Below are positions 24,649-32,550 of a DNA stretch of 64,000 nucleotides, in pieces. The first letter of the stretch is position 1; the number at the start of each line of letters is the position of its first letter. Below the pieces are notes generated by a model that was not told the origin of the DNA, searched no databases, and worked only from the letters and a program-made list of their open reading frames with translations. Made by a program: the position numbers and the translations under genes. The stretch comes from Bradyrhizobium sp. CCGB12 (GTDB taxonomy: Bacteria > Pseudomonadota > Alphaproteobacteria > Rhizobiales > Xanthobacteraceae): assembly GCF_024199845.1 (NCBI RefSeq), contig NZ_JANADO010000001.1:8482001-8546000 (forward strand), given 5' to 3'.

Positions 24649-25770
24649 GTGAAGACGCCTCGCCAGCTTCTGTCCACGGACGACATTGTCCAGCTCTTGA
24701 TCCGGCTCGGATTGCTGGGGCTGTTGATCTTCTGGACGTTCCTCCTCATTCGGCCGTTCGTTGCGATACTGGCCTGGAGCGCAGTGTTGGCGGTGGCGTT
24801 TCGTCCGCTTTTTGCCTTGCTGACCGAACGCCTCGGTTGCCGCCCCTATGCGGCCTCGGCCGTTCTCACCGTCGTCACGCTGGGCGTCGTCATCGGTCCG
24901 GCCGCGTGGCTCGGTCTGAGCGCGGTTGAAGGCCTCAAAGATCTTGCGGGCCAGATCGGCAGCGGAGATCTCGCGCTCCAGGCCGCACCGGAGCAGATCA
25001 GGAATTGGCCATTGATCGGGCCGCAGCTCTACGAGCTATGGAATCAGGCCTATGCCAATGTCCGCGCGGTGCTGCGTGACGTGATGCCGTATCTGAAGCC
25101 GATCGCCGGGATGATGCTGTCGTTCGCGGGTGATACCGGTGTTGGAATGCTACAATTCCTGCTCTCGGTGATCGTTGCCGGCTTCCTGCATCCTTATGGG
25201 GCGCAGCTCGTCGCCGCGCTCCGCGCGTTTCTCATGCGCATCGTGCCAGGCCAGAGCGAGCACTTCCTGGAACTGGCGGGAGCGACCATCCGCGCAGTCT
25301 CGCAGGGCGTGATCGGCGTCGCCATCATACAGGCGCTGCTGGCGGGGATCGGCTTCAAGCTCGCCGCGATCTCGAGCGCGGGGCTTCTCGCCATCATCGT
25401 GCTGTTGCTGTCGATCGTCCAGATCGGTCCCGCCATCGTCCTTCTTCCGGTCGTGATCTGGATCTGGGCGGACAAGGACGTGACCACCGCAGTCTTGCTG
25501 ACGGTCTATCTCGTCGTCGTCGGGCTGCTCGACAACGTTCTGAAGCCGCTCGTCATGGGTCGGGGGCTGAGCACGCCCACCCTGGTCATTCTGGTTGGAG
25601 TGATCGGTGGAACGCTCGCGCATGGAATCATCGGTCTCTTCATCGGCCCGATCATCCTGTCGGTCGCCTGGGAGCTGGCGGCAGCGTGGGTCCGCATTGA
25701 TCGCGTTGCAGCTGTGCCGTCTGATGAGGTCTGGGCTGCCGAGGCAAAAACCACTGCGATCCACCATTGA
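24649..25770 (+). CDS. AI-2E family (PerM-like) membrane transporter
   Basis: This 373-residue inner-membrane protein has about eight helices and the family signatures near the C-terminus (GLLDNVLKPLVMGRGLSTP, then GGTLAHGIIGLFIGPIILSV). The family was named after autoinducer-2 export, but many members exchange ions such as Na+ and H+. The open frame extends to 24313, but the GTG at 24649 has an AGGAGG site and directly precedes the first helix. A FixK/Fnr box upstream predicts induction under low oxygen. A K+ channel gene follows after 31 bp. Confidence 0.86.
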   Translation: MKTPRQLLSTDDIVQLLIRLGLLGLLIFWTFLLIRPFVAILAWSAVLAVAFRPLFALLTERLGCRPYAASAVLTVVTLGVVIGPAAWLGLSAVEGLKDLAGQIGSGDLALQAAPEQIRNWPLIGPQLYELWNQAYANVRAVLRDVMPYLKPIAGMMLSFAGDTGVGMLQFLLSVIVAGFLHPYGAQLVAALRAFLMRIVPGQSEHFLELAGATIRAVSQGVIGVAIIQALLAGIGFKLAAISSAGLLAIIVLLLSIVQIGPAIVLLPVVIWIWADKDVTTAVLLTVYLVVVGLLDNVLKPLVMGRGLSTPTLVILVGVIGGTLAHGIIGLFIGPIILSVAWELAAAWVRIDRVAAVPSDEVWAAEAKTTAIHH

Positions 25771-25801
25771 CCTGGACCAATTCGAAATGCGGTGGAACGC
25801 T

Positions 25802-26251
25802 ATGATGCTCCAGCTTCTTGTCGGTACGCTGGTCAGCCTGGTCGGTATCGGGCTGCACGCGCTGGTGACTGTGGTCGCGGTCGGCATTGCGCGCAGCGCG
25901 GGTCTGCGTCGTACGGCGAGGCCGAGATCGCATTTGATGGGCGTGATGATGGCAACTGCCGTGGTCTTGATGGTCGCGCACATACTGGAAGTTTTCGTGT
26001 GGGCCGCTACTTACGGCATTGTCGGCGCGGCAGCCGCCGAACAAGGACTGCTCTATTTTGCTTTCGTCAATTACACGACTCTCGGCTACGGCGATGTCAC
26101 ACCTGCCCGCGAATGGCGGCTCATTGGCCCACTGACAGCCATGAACGGGGTGCTGCTGTTTGGATGGTCGGCGGCCGTGCTGTTCGAGGTCCTCCGCAAG
26201 ACGCTCGCCCATCTCGAAGCCGCCAGGGCAGCTGGATTTACACGCTCGTAA
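25802..26251 (+). CDS. Two-TM potassium channel protein
   Basis: This 149-residue protein has membrane helices at both ends and a pore loop with the K+ selectivity filter TLGYGD (in NYTTLGYGDVTP). An additional N-terminal helix (LLVGTLVSLVGIGLHALVTV) suggests three helices in all. No ligand-binding domain is attached. The ATG at 25802 has a GGTGGAA site; an ATG at 25787 is also possible. It most likely shares the FixK-controlled transcript with the AI-2E gene. Confidence 0.82.
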   Translation: MMLQLLVGTLVSLVGIGLHALVTVVAVGIARSAGLRRTARPRSHLMGVMMATAVVLMVAHILEVFVWAATYGIVGAAAAEQGLLYFAFVNYTTLGYGDVTPAREWRLIGPLTAMNGVLLFGWSAAVLFEVLRKTLAHLEAARAAGFTRS

Positions 26252-26350
26252 TCCCGGGGCCGGAACGGAAGCAACATGCGTGATACGATGGCATCGGGCA
26301 GCGCGTCACGCGCCGTCGAATAGGCGCTGATCAGGACTGCGAATTGACTT

Positions 26351-26386
26351 GCAGATCAAGGCTGCAGATCAAGGCTGCAGATCGAG
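26351..26386. repeat. 13-bp tandem repeat across the stop of the Crp/Fnr gene
   Basis: GCAGATCAAGGCT occurs twice in a row, followed by GCAGATCGAG. The stop codon of the regulator (26369-26371) lies in the second copy, so the third copy encodes its last residues. Confidence 0.65.
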
Positions 26387-27052
26387 ACTGGCGAGCTGCT
26401 GCCGGTCGAGCAGCACGATCTGGCGCTGGGTGTTGCCCACGAAGCCGAGAACGCCGAGCTCATGCAGGCGTGACAGAGCTCGTGAAACGGTTTCCAGCGT
26501 CAGGCCGAGATAGTCGGCGATATCGCGCCGCGACATCGGCAGCGCCATGACATCCGCAGCCGTCAGCCGTTTGTCCATTTCGAGCAGGAAGGCCGCGACC
26601 CGCTCGAGCGAGGTCTTGCGCCCCAGCAGCAACATGTGGTCTTCGGCATGCTGGAGATTGTTGGTGGTCATTCCCAGGAGATTTATGGCCACCATGGCGT
26701 CGCTCTGGGCCACCGTTTCGAGACTATGCCGTCTCACAAGGCGCACCGTGGTGTCGATGATGGCTTCTGTCGTGAACCGGTGCTCGCTGCCGTTCTCGAG
26801 CCCGAAAATATCGCCAACGAGGTGAAATGCGCCGATCTGCCTGCGGCCATCCGACAGCAGCTTGTAACTTCGTACCGCGCCGGACTTGACCTGGTAAACA
26901 TACTCGGCCGGCTCTTTCTCGCCGTAGATCTCAGATCCCTTTCGGTAGGAGAATTCGCTTAAATTGACCAGCGCATTTGAATGATTTGTCATGCCGAGGT
27001 CACGGAGGGTATTGGGGCGCGGTGTGGTATCCGTTGTGATGCGAACGAACAT
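26369..27052 (-). CDS. Crp/Fnr-family regulator, FixK-like, without cysteines
   Basis: This 227-residue regulator has a cyclic-nucleotide-type sensor fold followed by a long dimer helix and a C-terminal helix-turn-helix of the FixK group (PMSRRDIADYLGLTLETVSR and ALSRLHELGVLGF). The recognition helix carries the E-x2-SR pattern that reads TTGA half-sites. The protein contains no cysteine, so it holds no iron-sulphur cluster and lacks the redox cysteine known near this helix in Bradyrhizobium FixK2, where a serine stands here. It may bind the boxes found across this region. The ATG at 27052 has a GGGGG-type site. Confidence 0.88.
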   Translation of the reverse strand: MFVRITTDTTPRPNTLRDLGMTNHSNALVNLSEFSYRKGSEIYGEKEPAEYVYQVKSGAVRSYKLLSDGRRQIGAFHLVGDIFGLENGSEHRFTTEAIIDTTVRLVRRHSLETVAQSDAMVAINLLGMTTNNLQHAEDHMLLLGRKTSLERVAAFLLEMDKRLTAADVMALPMSRRDIADYLGLTLETVSRALSRLHELGVLGFVGNTQRQIVLLDRQQLASLDLQP

Positions 27053-27356
27053 AGGTCAACCCCCTAGCGTGTCGCCGAATTGGTCCGTCAGACGAATCGC
27101 AGTTGGGAAATGCGCCGCGCTATCCACTCCCACGGCAGTTGATTTTCGATCAAGGAAGTATTCTTATCCATTGTCCCAAGGTTCATTGTACCAAGGGACA
27201 GCACTGGCGATGGCTGCGCGGGATGAGAAAGTCTTGTGCGCCGGAGGATGCGACATATTGCGGTGCAGATATTCCGTTTTTCAAACTTGAAGATGGCCTT
27301 GAAGGATGAGGGGACCTCGAGCCGTCCTCACCAAATCAGGCGAGAGGTAATAAAAG
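27053..27356. other. Divergent control region between the Crp/Fnr and FixJ-like genes
   Basis: This 304-bp stretch has no gene. It holds a near-FixK dyad with a 5-base instead of 4-base centre (TTGATTTTCGATCAA, 27139-27153) and two direct repeats CATTGTNCCAAGG at 27169-27181 and 27184-27196. A GAGAGG site at 27342-27347 serves the + strand gene. Confidence 0.5.
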
Positions 27357-27980
27357 GTGCCAGGCCTCGTTCACGTTGTTGACGACGACGAGTCCTTTCG
27401 AACCGCCATCGAGCGCCGGCTCAAGCTCGCGGGATATGAGGTCGCGACCTATGCCTCAGCGCTGGAGCTCCTGGAATCGGCGCCGGATGACGAGCAGGTG
27501 GGGTGTATCCTGCTCGACGTCCGGATTCCGGGACTGAGCGGCCCCGATCTGCAGGCACGCTTGATCGCGTCCGGTTCGATGCTGCCCATCATCTTCCTGA
27601 CGGGACACGCCGACACGCCTACCACCGTACGAGCGATCAAGGCGGGTGCGGAAGACTTCCTGACCAAACCGATATCCTCCGAGCAGCTGCTCGATGCGAT
27701 CGAGCGGGCTTTGGCCAGTCAGCAGACGGCGCGCGCCCAGGCCAGCAGGCTTGATGCGTTTCGCGGTCATCTGGCCACGCTGACGCAGCGCGAGCGGCAG
27801 GTGTTTGATCTCATCGTGCGCGGCCGGATCAATAAGCAGATCGCGCATGTACTCGGAACCACCGAGCGCACAGTAAAGGCGCACCGCCATCAGGTGATGG
27901 AGAAGATGCAGGTTCACTCGCTGGCGGAACTCGTTTCGATCGCAGAGCGGCTTGGAATGCTCGATCCGAACGACCGGTAA
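27357..27980 (+). CDS. FixJ-family response regulator
   Basis: This 207-residue regulator has a receiver domain (VDDDE near residue 9, phospho-acceptor D54 in ILLDVRIPG, FLTGHAD and LTKPIS) and a C-terminal LuxR-type helix-turn-helix (LTQRERQVFDLIVRGRINKQ). This is the FixJ/NarL-like arrangement. It starts with GTG at 27357 after a GAGAGG site. No kinase is adjacent; the nearest is at 42575. A receiver-only protein follows, and the two could share a phosphorelay. Confidence 0.9.
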   Translation: MPGLVHVVDDDESFRTAIERRLKLAGYEVATYASALELLESAPDDEQVGCILLDVRIPGLSGPDLQARLIASGSMLPIIFLTGHADTPTTVRAIKAGAEDFLTKPISSEQLLDAIERALASQQTARAQASRLDAFRGHLATLTQRERQVFDLIVRGRINKQIAHVLGTTERTVKAHRHQVMEKMQVHSLAELVSIAERLGMLDPNDR

Positions 27981-28093
27981 CTGCGTCGCGACGGGGTACG
28001 GTTCCCACGATGTGACTGCCCCAAAGGACAATGCCGAGGCTTGTTGACAGTGCATGGCGAGGCGTGTGCAATGTGCACAGATGTCCGCTCGGA

Positions 28094-28528
28094 ATGCGAA
28101 GCGATCAATCTCCCACCGTCGTCTTGGCAGTTCGTCATTCCCCGGAAAGGCAAATCGCCTTGCCCCTACGCGAGACCGTTTTTGTCGTCGATGACGATCC
28201 GTCCATGCGTGCCAGCATGGACAGACTTCTGCGAAGACACGGTTTCGACACCACGCTGTTCGACACTGCGGGTGCTTTGCTCGATCATGGCAAGTTCTAC
28301 ACCGCGATGTGCATCATCCTCGACGTCAATCTCGGCGCAAAGTCCGGCATCGAGGTGCGCCGAAGATTGGCTGAGAAGGGCGTCATAGCGCCGGTGATCT
28401 ATGTAACCGGTAATGATTGCCCCGCAAACCGTGCCGCGGCGCTTGCGTCCGGCTGCATTGCCTACTTGATCAAACCGTTTGCGGCGCAATCGTTGATCGA
28501 ATCCGTCGAACGTGCCCGCATCTCGTAG
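28094..28528 (+). CDS. Receiver-domain protein without output domain
   Basis: This protein contains one receiver domain: VFVVDDDPSMRASMDRLL, the phospho-acceptor aspartate in IILDVNLG (D77 from this start), VIYVTGND and LIKPFAAQSL. It belongs to the FixJ-type receiver branch but lacks the DNA-binding part. The start is uncertain: ATG at 28094 is used, while a TTG at 28160 has a better site (GGAAAGG) and gives the usual domain boundary. It may act as a phosphate sink or as a FixJ-like decoy. Confidence 0.78.
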   Translation: MRSDQSPTVVLAVRHSPERQIALPLRETVFVVDDDPSMRASMDRLLRRHGFDTTLFDTAGALLDHGKFYTAMCIILDVNLGAKSGIEVRRRLAEKGVIAPVIYVTGNDCPANRAAALASGCIAYLIKPFAAQSLIESVERARIS

Positions 28529-28542
28529 GTGTACACCGGGCG

Positions 28543-29127
28543 TCATTCGTCGACCTCCTGCTCCAGCGTCTTCGACGGTGCGCCCTTGTGGACGGATGCG
28601 AACTGCGCCAACGGCACCGTGGTCGTCAGAGCCAGAAGGTTCGAATCGACGAGCTCGAGCGTCAGCGCTTTGCCCGTCTCCATATCCTTGAGGGTTTTCG
28701 GCGTCGCCACATCGGCCGCGATGCAGAGATTGGTGGCGCACCAGTTATAGGGTACGTGGAAGGGAGTACCCTGGTCGACGGTCAATTTAGGTGCCTGTTG
28801 CAGGTACATGCCGACAGGCACAAACAATTGCAGCCTAACCGTCGGAGCATCCGCGCGCTCGATCAAGTCCATGCGTACGGCCGTCTGCCCAGTTGGAAAC
28901 TTGCCAGTTATCGAGGTGCGGCACAGCATCGGCGCACCGCCGGCCTTGAAGCAGATTTTCTGCCAGTCGCCATAAGTAATGTCCTTGGCTTCGCGCTGGC
29001 CGCGCGTGGCGACGTCGGCGGATTTGTCGGCTTGCGCCGCCTTCGGAGCGGCATTGTCCGGACCCGTCACGGTCCCGATGAGCGCGATAAAGAAGAAGGC
29101 GGAGAGACAATCAAGAGGGCGAGGCAT
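28543..29127 (-). CDS. Invasion-associated locus B (IalB) family exported protein
   Basis: This 194-residue exported protein has a hydrophobic N-terminus and the IalB core: YGDWQKICFKAGGAPMLCRT, LIERADAPTVRLQLFVPVGM, and PYNWCATNLCIAADV. Four cysteines are placed to form two disulphides. IalB proteins are periplasmic or envelope proteins needed for stress tolerance and host contact in some alphaproteobacteria. A GGAG site precedes the ATG at 29127. It is the last gene of a minus-strand unit led by the AspT-type transporter. Confidence 0.84.
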   Translation of the reverse strand: MPRPLDCLSAFFFIALIGTVTGPDNAAPKAAQADKSADVATRGQREAKDITYGDWQKICFKAGGAPMLCRTSITGKFPTGQTAVRMDLIERADAPTVRLQLFVPVGMYLQQAPKLTVDQGTPFHVPYNWCATNLCIAADVATPKTLKDMETGKALTLELVDSNLLALTTTVPLAQFASVHKGAPSKTLEQEVDE

Positions 29128-29150
29128 CGTCGCGTCTCCGAAGTTCGGGC

Positions 29151-30038
29151 CTATTTCAACGCATCGAGGAATTTCGTCACCAGCGGCGACCACAGCGGGA
29201 TCGCGTCCGGCGAGCCGATGAAGAAATGCCCCTCGTTGCCGAACGGAGGCATCAGATGATATTCGGCGCGGCCCCCGGCGGCGGTGAACGCTGCATGCAT
29301 GCGCTTCGATAGCTCGGGGCCGAAGAAGGTGTCGTTTTCGATGTAGATCCACAGCATCGGCACGCGCGATGTTCGGCCGAAATCCCCGGTCGCCTCGACA
29401 AGCTTGTCGGGCGCGCAATTGTTGTTGGGCTTGCCGTCGACCCGGCCGCCACGGCCGGCGGCGAAAGTGATGATCGCTTTCACCGGGGGCGGGTTGACGC
29501 TCGACAGCGCGATCGAGGCCCAGCCGCCGGCGGACTGCCCAACCACGATCACGTCCTTGGGGATGATGCGCTTCTCGGCGGCCAGATGGTCGATAATCCA
29601 GAGGTCGACCAGGGCGACGGCGCGCCCGGCGTCGTGAAAATTGGGATTGCTGCACTTCCCGACCTTGGAGAAGAACGGTCCATAGATGCCGCGTTCGGGA
29701 ATGTCGATGGCGGCTGCGCCATAGCCGGTGCCGACCGGGGCCACCACGAGGTAGCCACGCCTTGCGAACCATTTGGCGGCATCGCGGAATTCGACCAGTG
29801 GAAAGAAGCTGCGGTCGGTCGGCTTGAGCGAGACGCCGTGATTCATGATGACGAGCGGGAAGGGACCGTCGCCGACCGGGCGCACCAGATAGGCGAACAT
29901 CGGAAGAGGCAGCGGGAGGGCCCAGATCTCTTCCTGGATGCGGACCTCGTCCGCGGCATGCGCCGGCGCCGCAAGCGTGCCGATAGCGGACAGGATGACT
30001 GCAAAGATGCGGCCAATTGCGGGTAGACCAAAGCGCAT
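29151..30038 (-). CDS. Exported alpha/beta hydrolase (dienelactone hydrolase-like)
   Basis: This 295-residue protein has a signal peptide (residues 1-28, ending AHA) and an alpha/beta-hydrolase fold. The oxyanion strand reads LVIMNHGVS, the nucleophile serine is in VVGQSAGGWAS, and the histidine is in FGNEGHFF. It is therefore an extracytoplasmic esterase or lipase of unknown substrate. A GAGGAGG site precedes the start, which follows the AspT gene by 10 bp. It lies in the FixK-controlled unit that runs from 31737 to 28543. Confidence 0.85.
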   Translation of the reverse strand: MRFGLPAIGRIFAVILSAIGTLAAPAHAADEVRIQEEIWALPLPLPMFAYLVRPVGDGPFPLVIMNHGVSLKPTDRSFFPLVEFRDAAKWFARRGYLVVAPVGTGYGAAAIDIPERGIYGPFFSKVGKCSNPNFHDAGRAVALVDLWIIDHLAAEKRIIPKDVIVVGQSAGGWASIALSSVNPPPVKAIITFAAGRGGRVDGKPNNNCAPDKLVEATGDFGRTSRVPMLWIYIENDTFFGPELSKRMHAAFTAAGGRAEYHLMPPFGNEGHFFIGSPDAIPLWSPLVTKFLDALK

Positions 30039-30048
30039 CCCGGCCTCC

Positions 30049-31737
30049 TCAATTCGTGAACGTGGCGGCCACCACGATCGGACCGAGCACCGTCAGCACG
30101 ACGTTACCGACCGCGTAGGGGACGGCGACGCCGAGCACCGGCGTCTGGCTCTCGGCGACATCGCAGGCACCTGTCACGGCGGCATCGACGGTCATGGCGC
30201 CGGCCAATGCCCCGCAGGTCACGACCGGATTCATGCGCAGGATGTAGTAGGCGACGAGCGTTCCGACCGTGAGCGGGATCAGCGTGACGACGATGCCCAT
30301 GCCGACCAACAGCAGGCCATGGGCCTGGATCGCCGACCAGGCGGCGAGGCCGTTGCCGAGCCCGATCGCCGCGATGAAGCCGCCAAGGCCGAGGTCGCTC
30401 AGCGTCTGCTGCGCAGCCGGCGGCATCGCGCCCATGGTCGGCCTGTGCGAACGCAGCCAGCCGCAGACGAGGCCCGCGATCAGCGCACCGCCGCCGCCGC
30501 CCAGCGTCAGCGCGACCGTACCGACCTTGAAGCTGGCAAGGCCGGCCAGGAGACCGACTGCGATGCCGGCGGCGACGAATGCGATATCGGTGCGGTCGTT
30601 GGCGCTCAGGGCGTGACCGACCCGAGCCGTCGCTCGGGCGATATTGCCCGTGCTGCCGACCAGCGTCATGACATCGCCGACATAGACCCGCGTATCGGGC
30701 CCGAGTGGCACCTCGCGGCTCATCCTGGTGAGGGTACGCAGGAAGACGCCGCGCGCGTCGTCGCCGACGATCTCGGCGACCTCGCGAATCGAGCGGCCGT
30801 GCAGCTTGCGGTTCTCGACGAGCACGTCGATCACATTGCCGGGCAGACCGCGTAACAGCTCGTCGGCGTCGATTTCCGGGCCGATGATGGGCTTCGCCGA
30901 GACGATGGCCGCGGTCGGGCCGGTCAGGACGATGTCATCGCCATCCTCGAGGACAATGTCGCGCTTCGGCGCGACGTCGGCGCCGCGGCGGACGATCCGG
31001 TCGACCACGGTGCGGCGGCCGATCTCGGTTTCGACGGCCTCGACCGTGCGGCCTGCGGCAGTCGCGACGCGATAGGCGCGGGCCTGGAATTTTCGATACG
31101 ACAAATTGTGCGTCTTCGCCGGTGCGCCGCCGGCAAGCTCGGCCTCGAGCTTGATCGCCGCTACCTTCAGGTCGACCCGCATCAGCCGCGGCGCAACGAA
31201 TGGAACGAACAGCAGCGTCAGGATGTAGCCGAGCACGTAGGTCACGGCATAGCCGGCCGCGATGTTGGCTTCCTGCTGCTTCAACATGTCGGCGGAGAGG
31301 CCGAGCTGCGCCAGCGCGCCCGATGCAGTGCCGATCACGGAGGATTGTGTCAGCGCACCGGCGGTAAGGCCCGCGGCCGTTCCGGTATCGAGTTTGAACG
31401 CATAGGCAAACATGAGCACGATCGCGAGACCGGTGACGCCGATGACCAGCGCGAGCAGAACCTGCGCCAGGGTCCGAACGCTCAAGGAGGCGAAGAACTC
31501 CGGGCCGGACCGGTAGCCGATCGTGAAGACGAAGAGGCTGAAGAGGATCGCACGGAGGATCGGCGGGAAGGTGAAGCTGCCGAGCTGCCCGATCAGCACG
31601 GCGACGATCAGGATGCAGGCTGTGGTGCCGATCGAGAAGCCGCGAACCTTGATCCGGCCGAGGATGGTGCCGATCGCGATCGCGAGCAGCAGGAATATTT
31701 CCGGTGCGGTGGTGATGATCCACCTGACGGTTTCCAT
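30049..31737 (-). CDS. AspT/YidE-type membrane exchanger with two RCK_C domains
   Basis: This 562-residue inner-membrane protein belongs to the aspartate:alanine exchanger family. Two repeats of about five helices surround a cytoplasmic centre with two TrkA-C (RCK_C) regulatory domains (around residues 200-370). Family members exchange a substrate for its decarboxylated product, or export related metabolites. The frame opens at 31803, inside the FixK/Fnr box, so the ATG at 31737 is the start. It leads an operon with an exported hydrolase and IalB. A second relative at 37157 follows the decarboxylase. Confidence 0.87.
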   Translation of the reverse strand: METVRWIITTAPEIFLLLAIAIGTILGRIKVRGFSIGTTACILIVAVLIGQLGSFTFPPILRAILFSLFVFTIGYRSGPEFFASLSVRTLAQVLLALVIGVTGLAIVLMFAYAFKLDTGTAAGLTAGALTQSSVIGTASGALAQLGLSADMLKQQEANIAAGYAVTYVLGYILTLLFVPFVAPRLMRVDLKVAAIKLEAELAGGAPAKTHNLSYRKFQARAYRVATAAGRTVEAVETEIGRRTVVDRIVRRGADVAPKRDIVLEDGDDIVLTGPTAAIVSAKPIIGPEIDADELLRGLPGNVIDVLVENRKLHGRSIREVAEIVGDDARGVFLRTLTRMSREVPLGPDTRVYVGDVMTLVGSTGNIARATARVGHALSANDRTDIAFVAAGIAVGLLAGLASFKVGTVALTLGGGGGALIAGLVCGWLRSHRPTMGAMPPAAQQTLSDLGLGGFIAAIGLGNGLAAWSAIQAHGLLLVGMGIVVTLIPLTVGTLVAYYILRMNPVVTCGALAGAMTVDAAVTGACDVAESQTPVLGVAVPYAVGNVVLTVLGPIVVAATFTN

Positions 31738-31789
31738 GGCATTCCCCCGGCGCTTGGGTGCGATTTGGCGGGCAGCGCGGGGACATTGC

Positions 31790-31803
31790 TTGATCCAGAT
31801 CAA
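31790..31803. promoter_or_regulatory. FixK/Fnr box between AspT-1 and DUF1275 genes
   Basis: TTGATCCAGATCAA lies between divergent genes, with its centre 60 bp from the minus start (31737) and 74 bp from the + start (31870). It can serve either or both. Confidence 0.8.
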
Positions 31804-31869
31804 GCCTCGGCAGAGACGAGACGATGCCTATGACCTCATGAAATCCTTGCGATAGGTCGCATTGCCGAC

Positions 31870-32550
31870 ATGAGTACTCTGGATGTTGCTGCCGGCTCGA
31901 TCCGACGCGATGAAACCGTTGAAATCGTCCTGCTGCTCGCCTTTGCCGGTGGCTACATCGACGCCTACACCTGGATCATCCACGGCGTGATGGCGAATGC
32001 CCAGACCGCCAATCTGATCCTCCTCTGGGTGTATGCGATGGCCGGAAACTGGGCGAAGGCGTTGCACTTCGTGCCGCCGATCCTGGCCTTCGCGATCGGG
32101 ATCGTGATCGCTGCCTGGCTGCGCCGCGCAGCGGGCGGGCGAGCCAGCGCGATCAGCGCGTTGATCGAGATCCTGCTCTTGATCGCAATCGGCATCCTGC
32201 ATAACCGGCTGCCGGATCTGGCCGGAACGCTCGGTATCTCCCTGGTCGCGGCGATGCAGGCTGCGATATTCGTCAAGGTCGAGGGCACCGGGTGCAGCAC
32301 GGTGATGATCACTGGCAACATGCGTCAGGCCATCGAGAACGTCTTCGCAGTCGCATCCGGGGGCGCGCCGCTGGGAACGTTGCGCCGCACTGGCATCTTC
32401 TTCGCATTATGCGCCGTGTTCGGCTTCGGTGCCGCTGCTGGTGCCTTTGCGACGGAGAACGTCCCCGATCTCGCGCTGGGCCTGCCGGTGGTAGCGCTGT
32501 TGATTGTGTTGCTGCGCTGCGAAGCGCCTCGTTCGGAGGAGGGGCGATGA
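31870..32550 (+). CDS. YoaK/DUF1275 family membrane protein
   Basis: This 226-residue protein has about six membrane helices and the DUF1275 signatures AFAGGYIDAYTWI near residue 22 and GTGCSTVMITGNMRQAIENV in the middle. The function of the family is unknown. It ends in a four-base ATGA overlap with the SulP gene, so the two are translationally coupled and may act together. A FixK/Fnr box lies upstream. Confidence 0.88.
   Translation: MSTLDVAAGSIRRDETVEIVLLLAFAGGYIDAYTWIIHGVMANAQTANLILLWVYAMAGNWAKALHFVPPILAFAIGIVIAAWLRRAAGGRASAISALIEILLLIAIGILHNRLPDLAGTLGISLVAAMQAAIFVKVEGTGCSTVMITGNMRQAIENVFAVASGGAPLGTLRRTGIFFALCAVFGFGAAAGAFATENVPDLALGLPVVALLIVLLRCEAPRSEEGR

Noticed and set aside
27139..27153. 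TTGATTTTCGATCAA as a ninth FixK/Fnr box.
   Set aside because: The half-sites are separated by one base too many (15 instead of 14), which puts them out of register for a Crp/Fnr dimer. It may be a decayed site.
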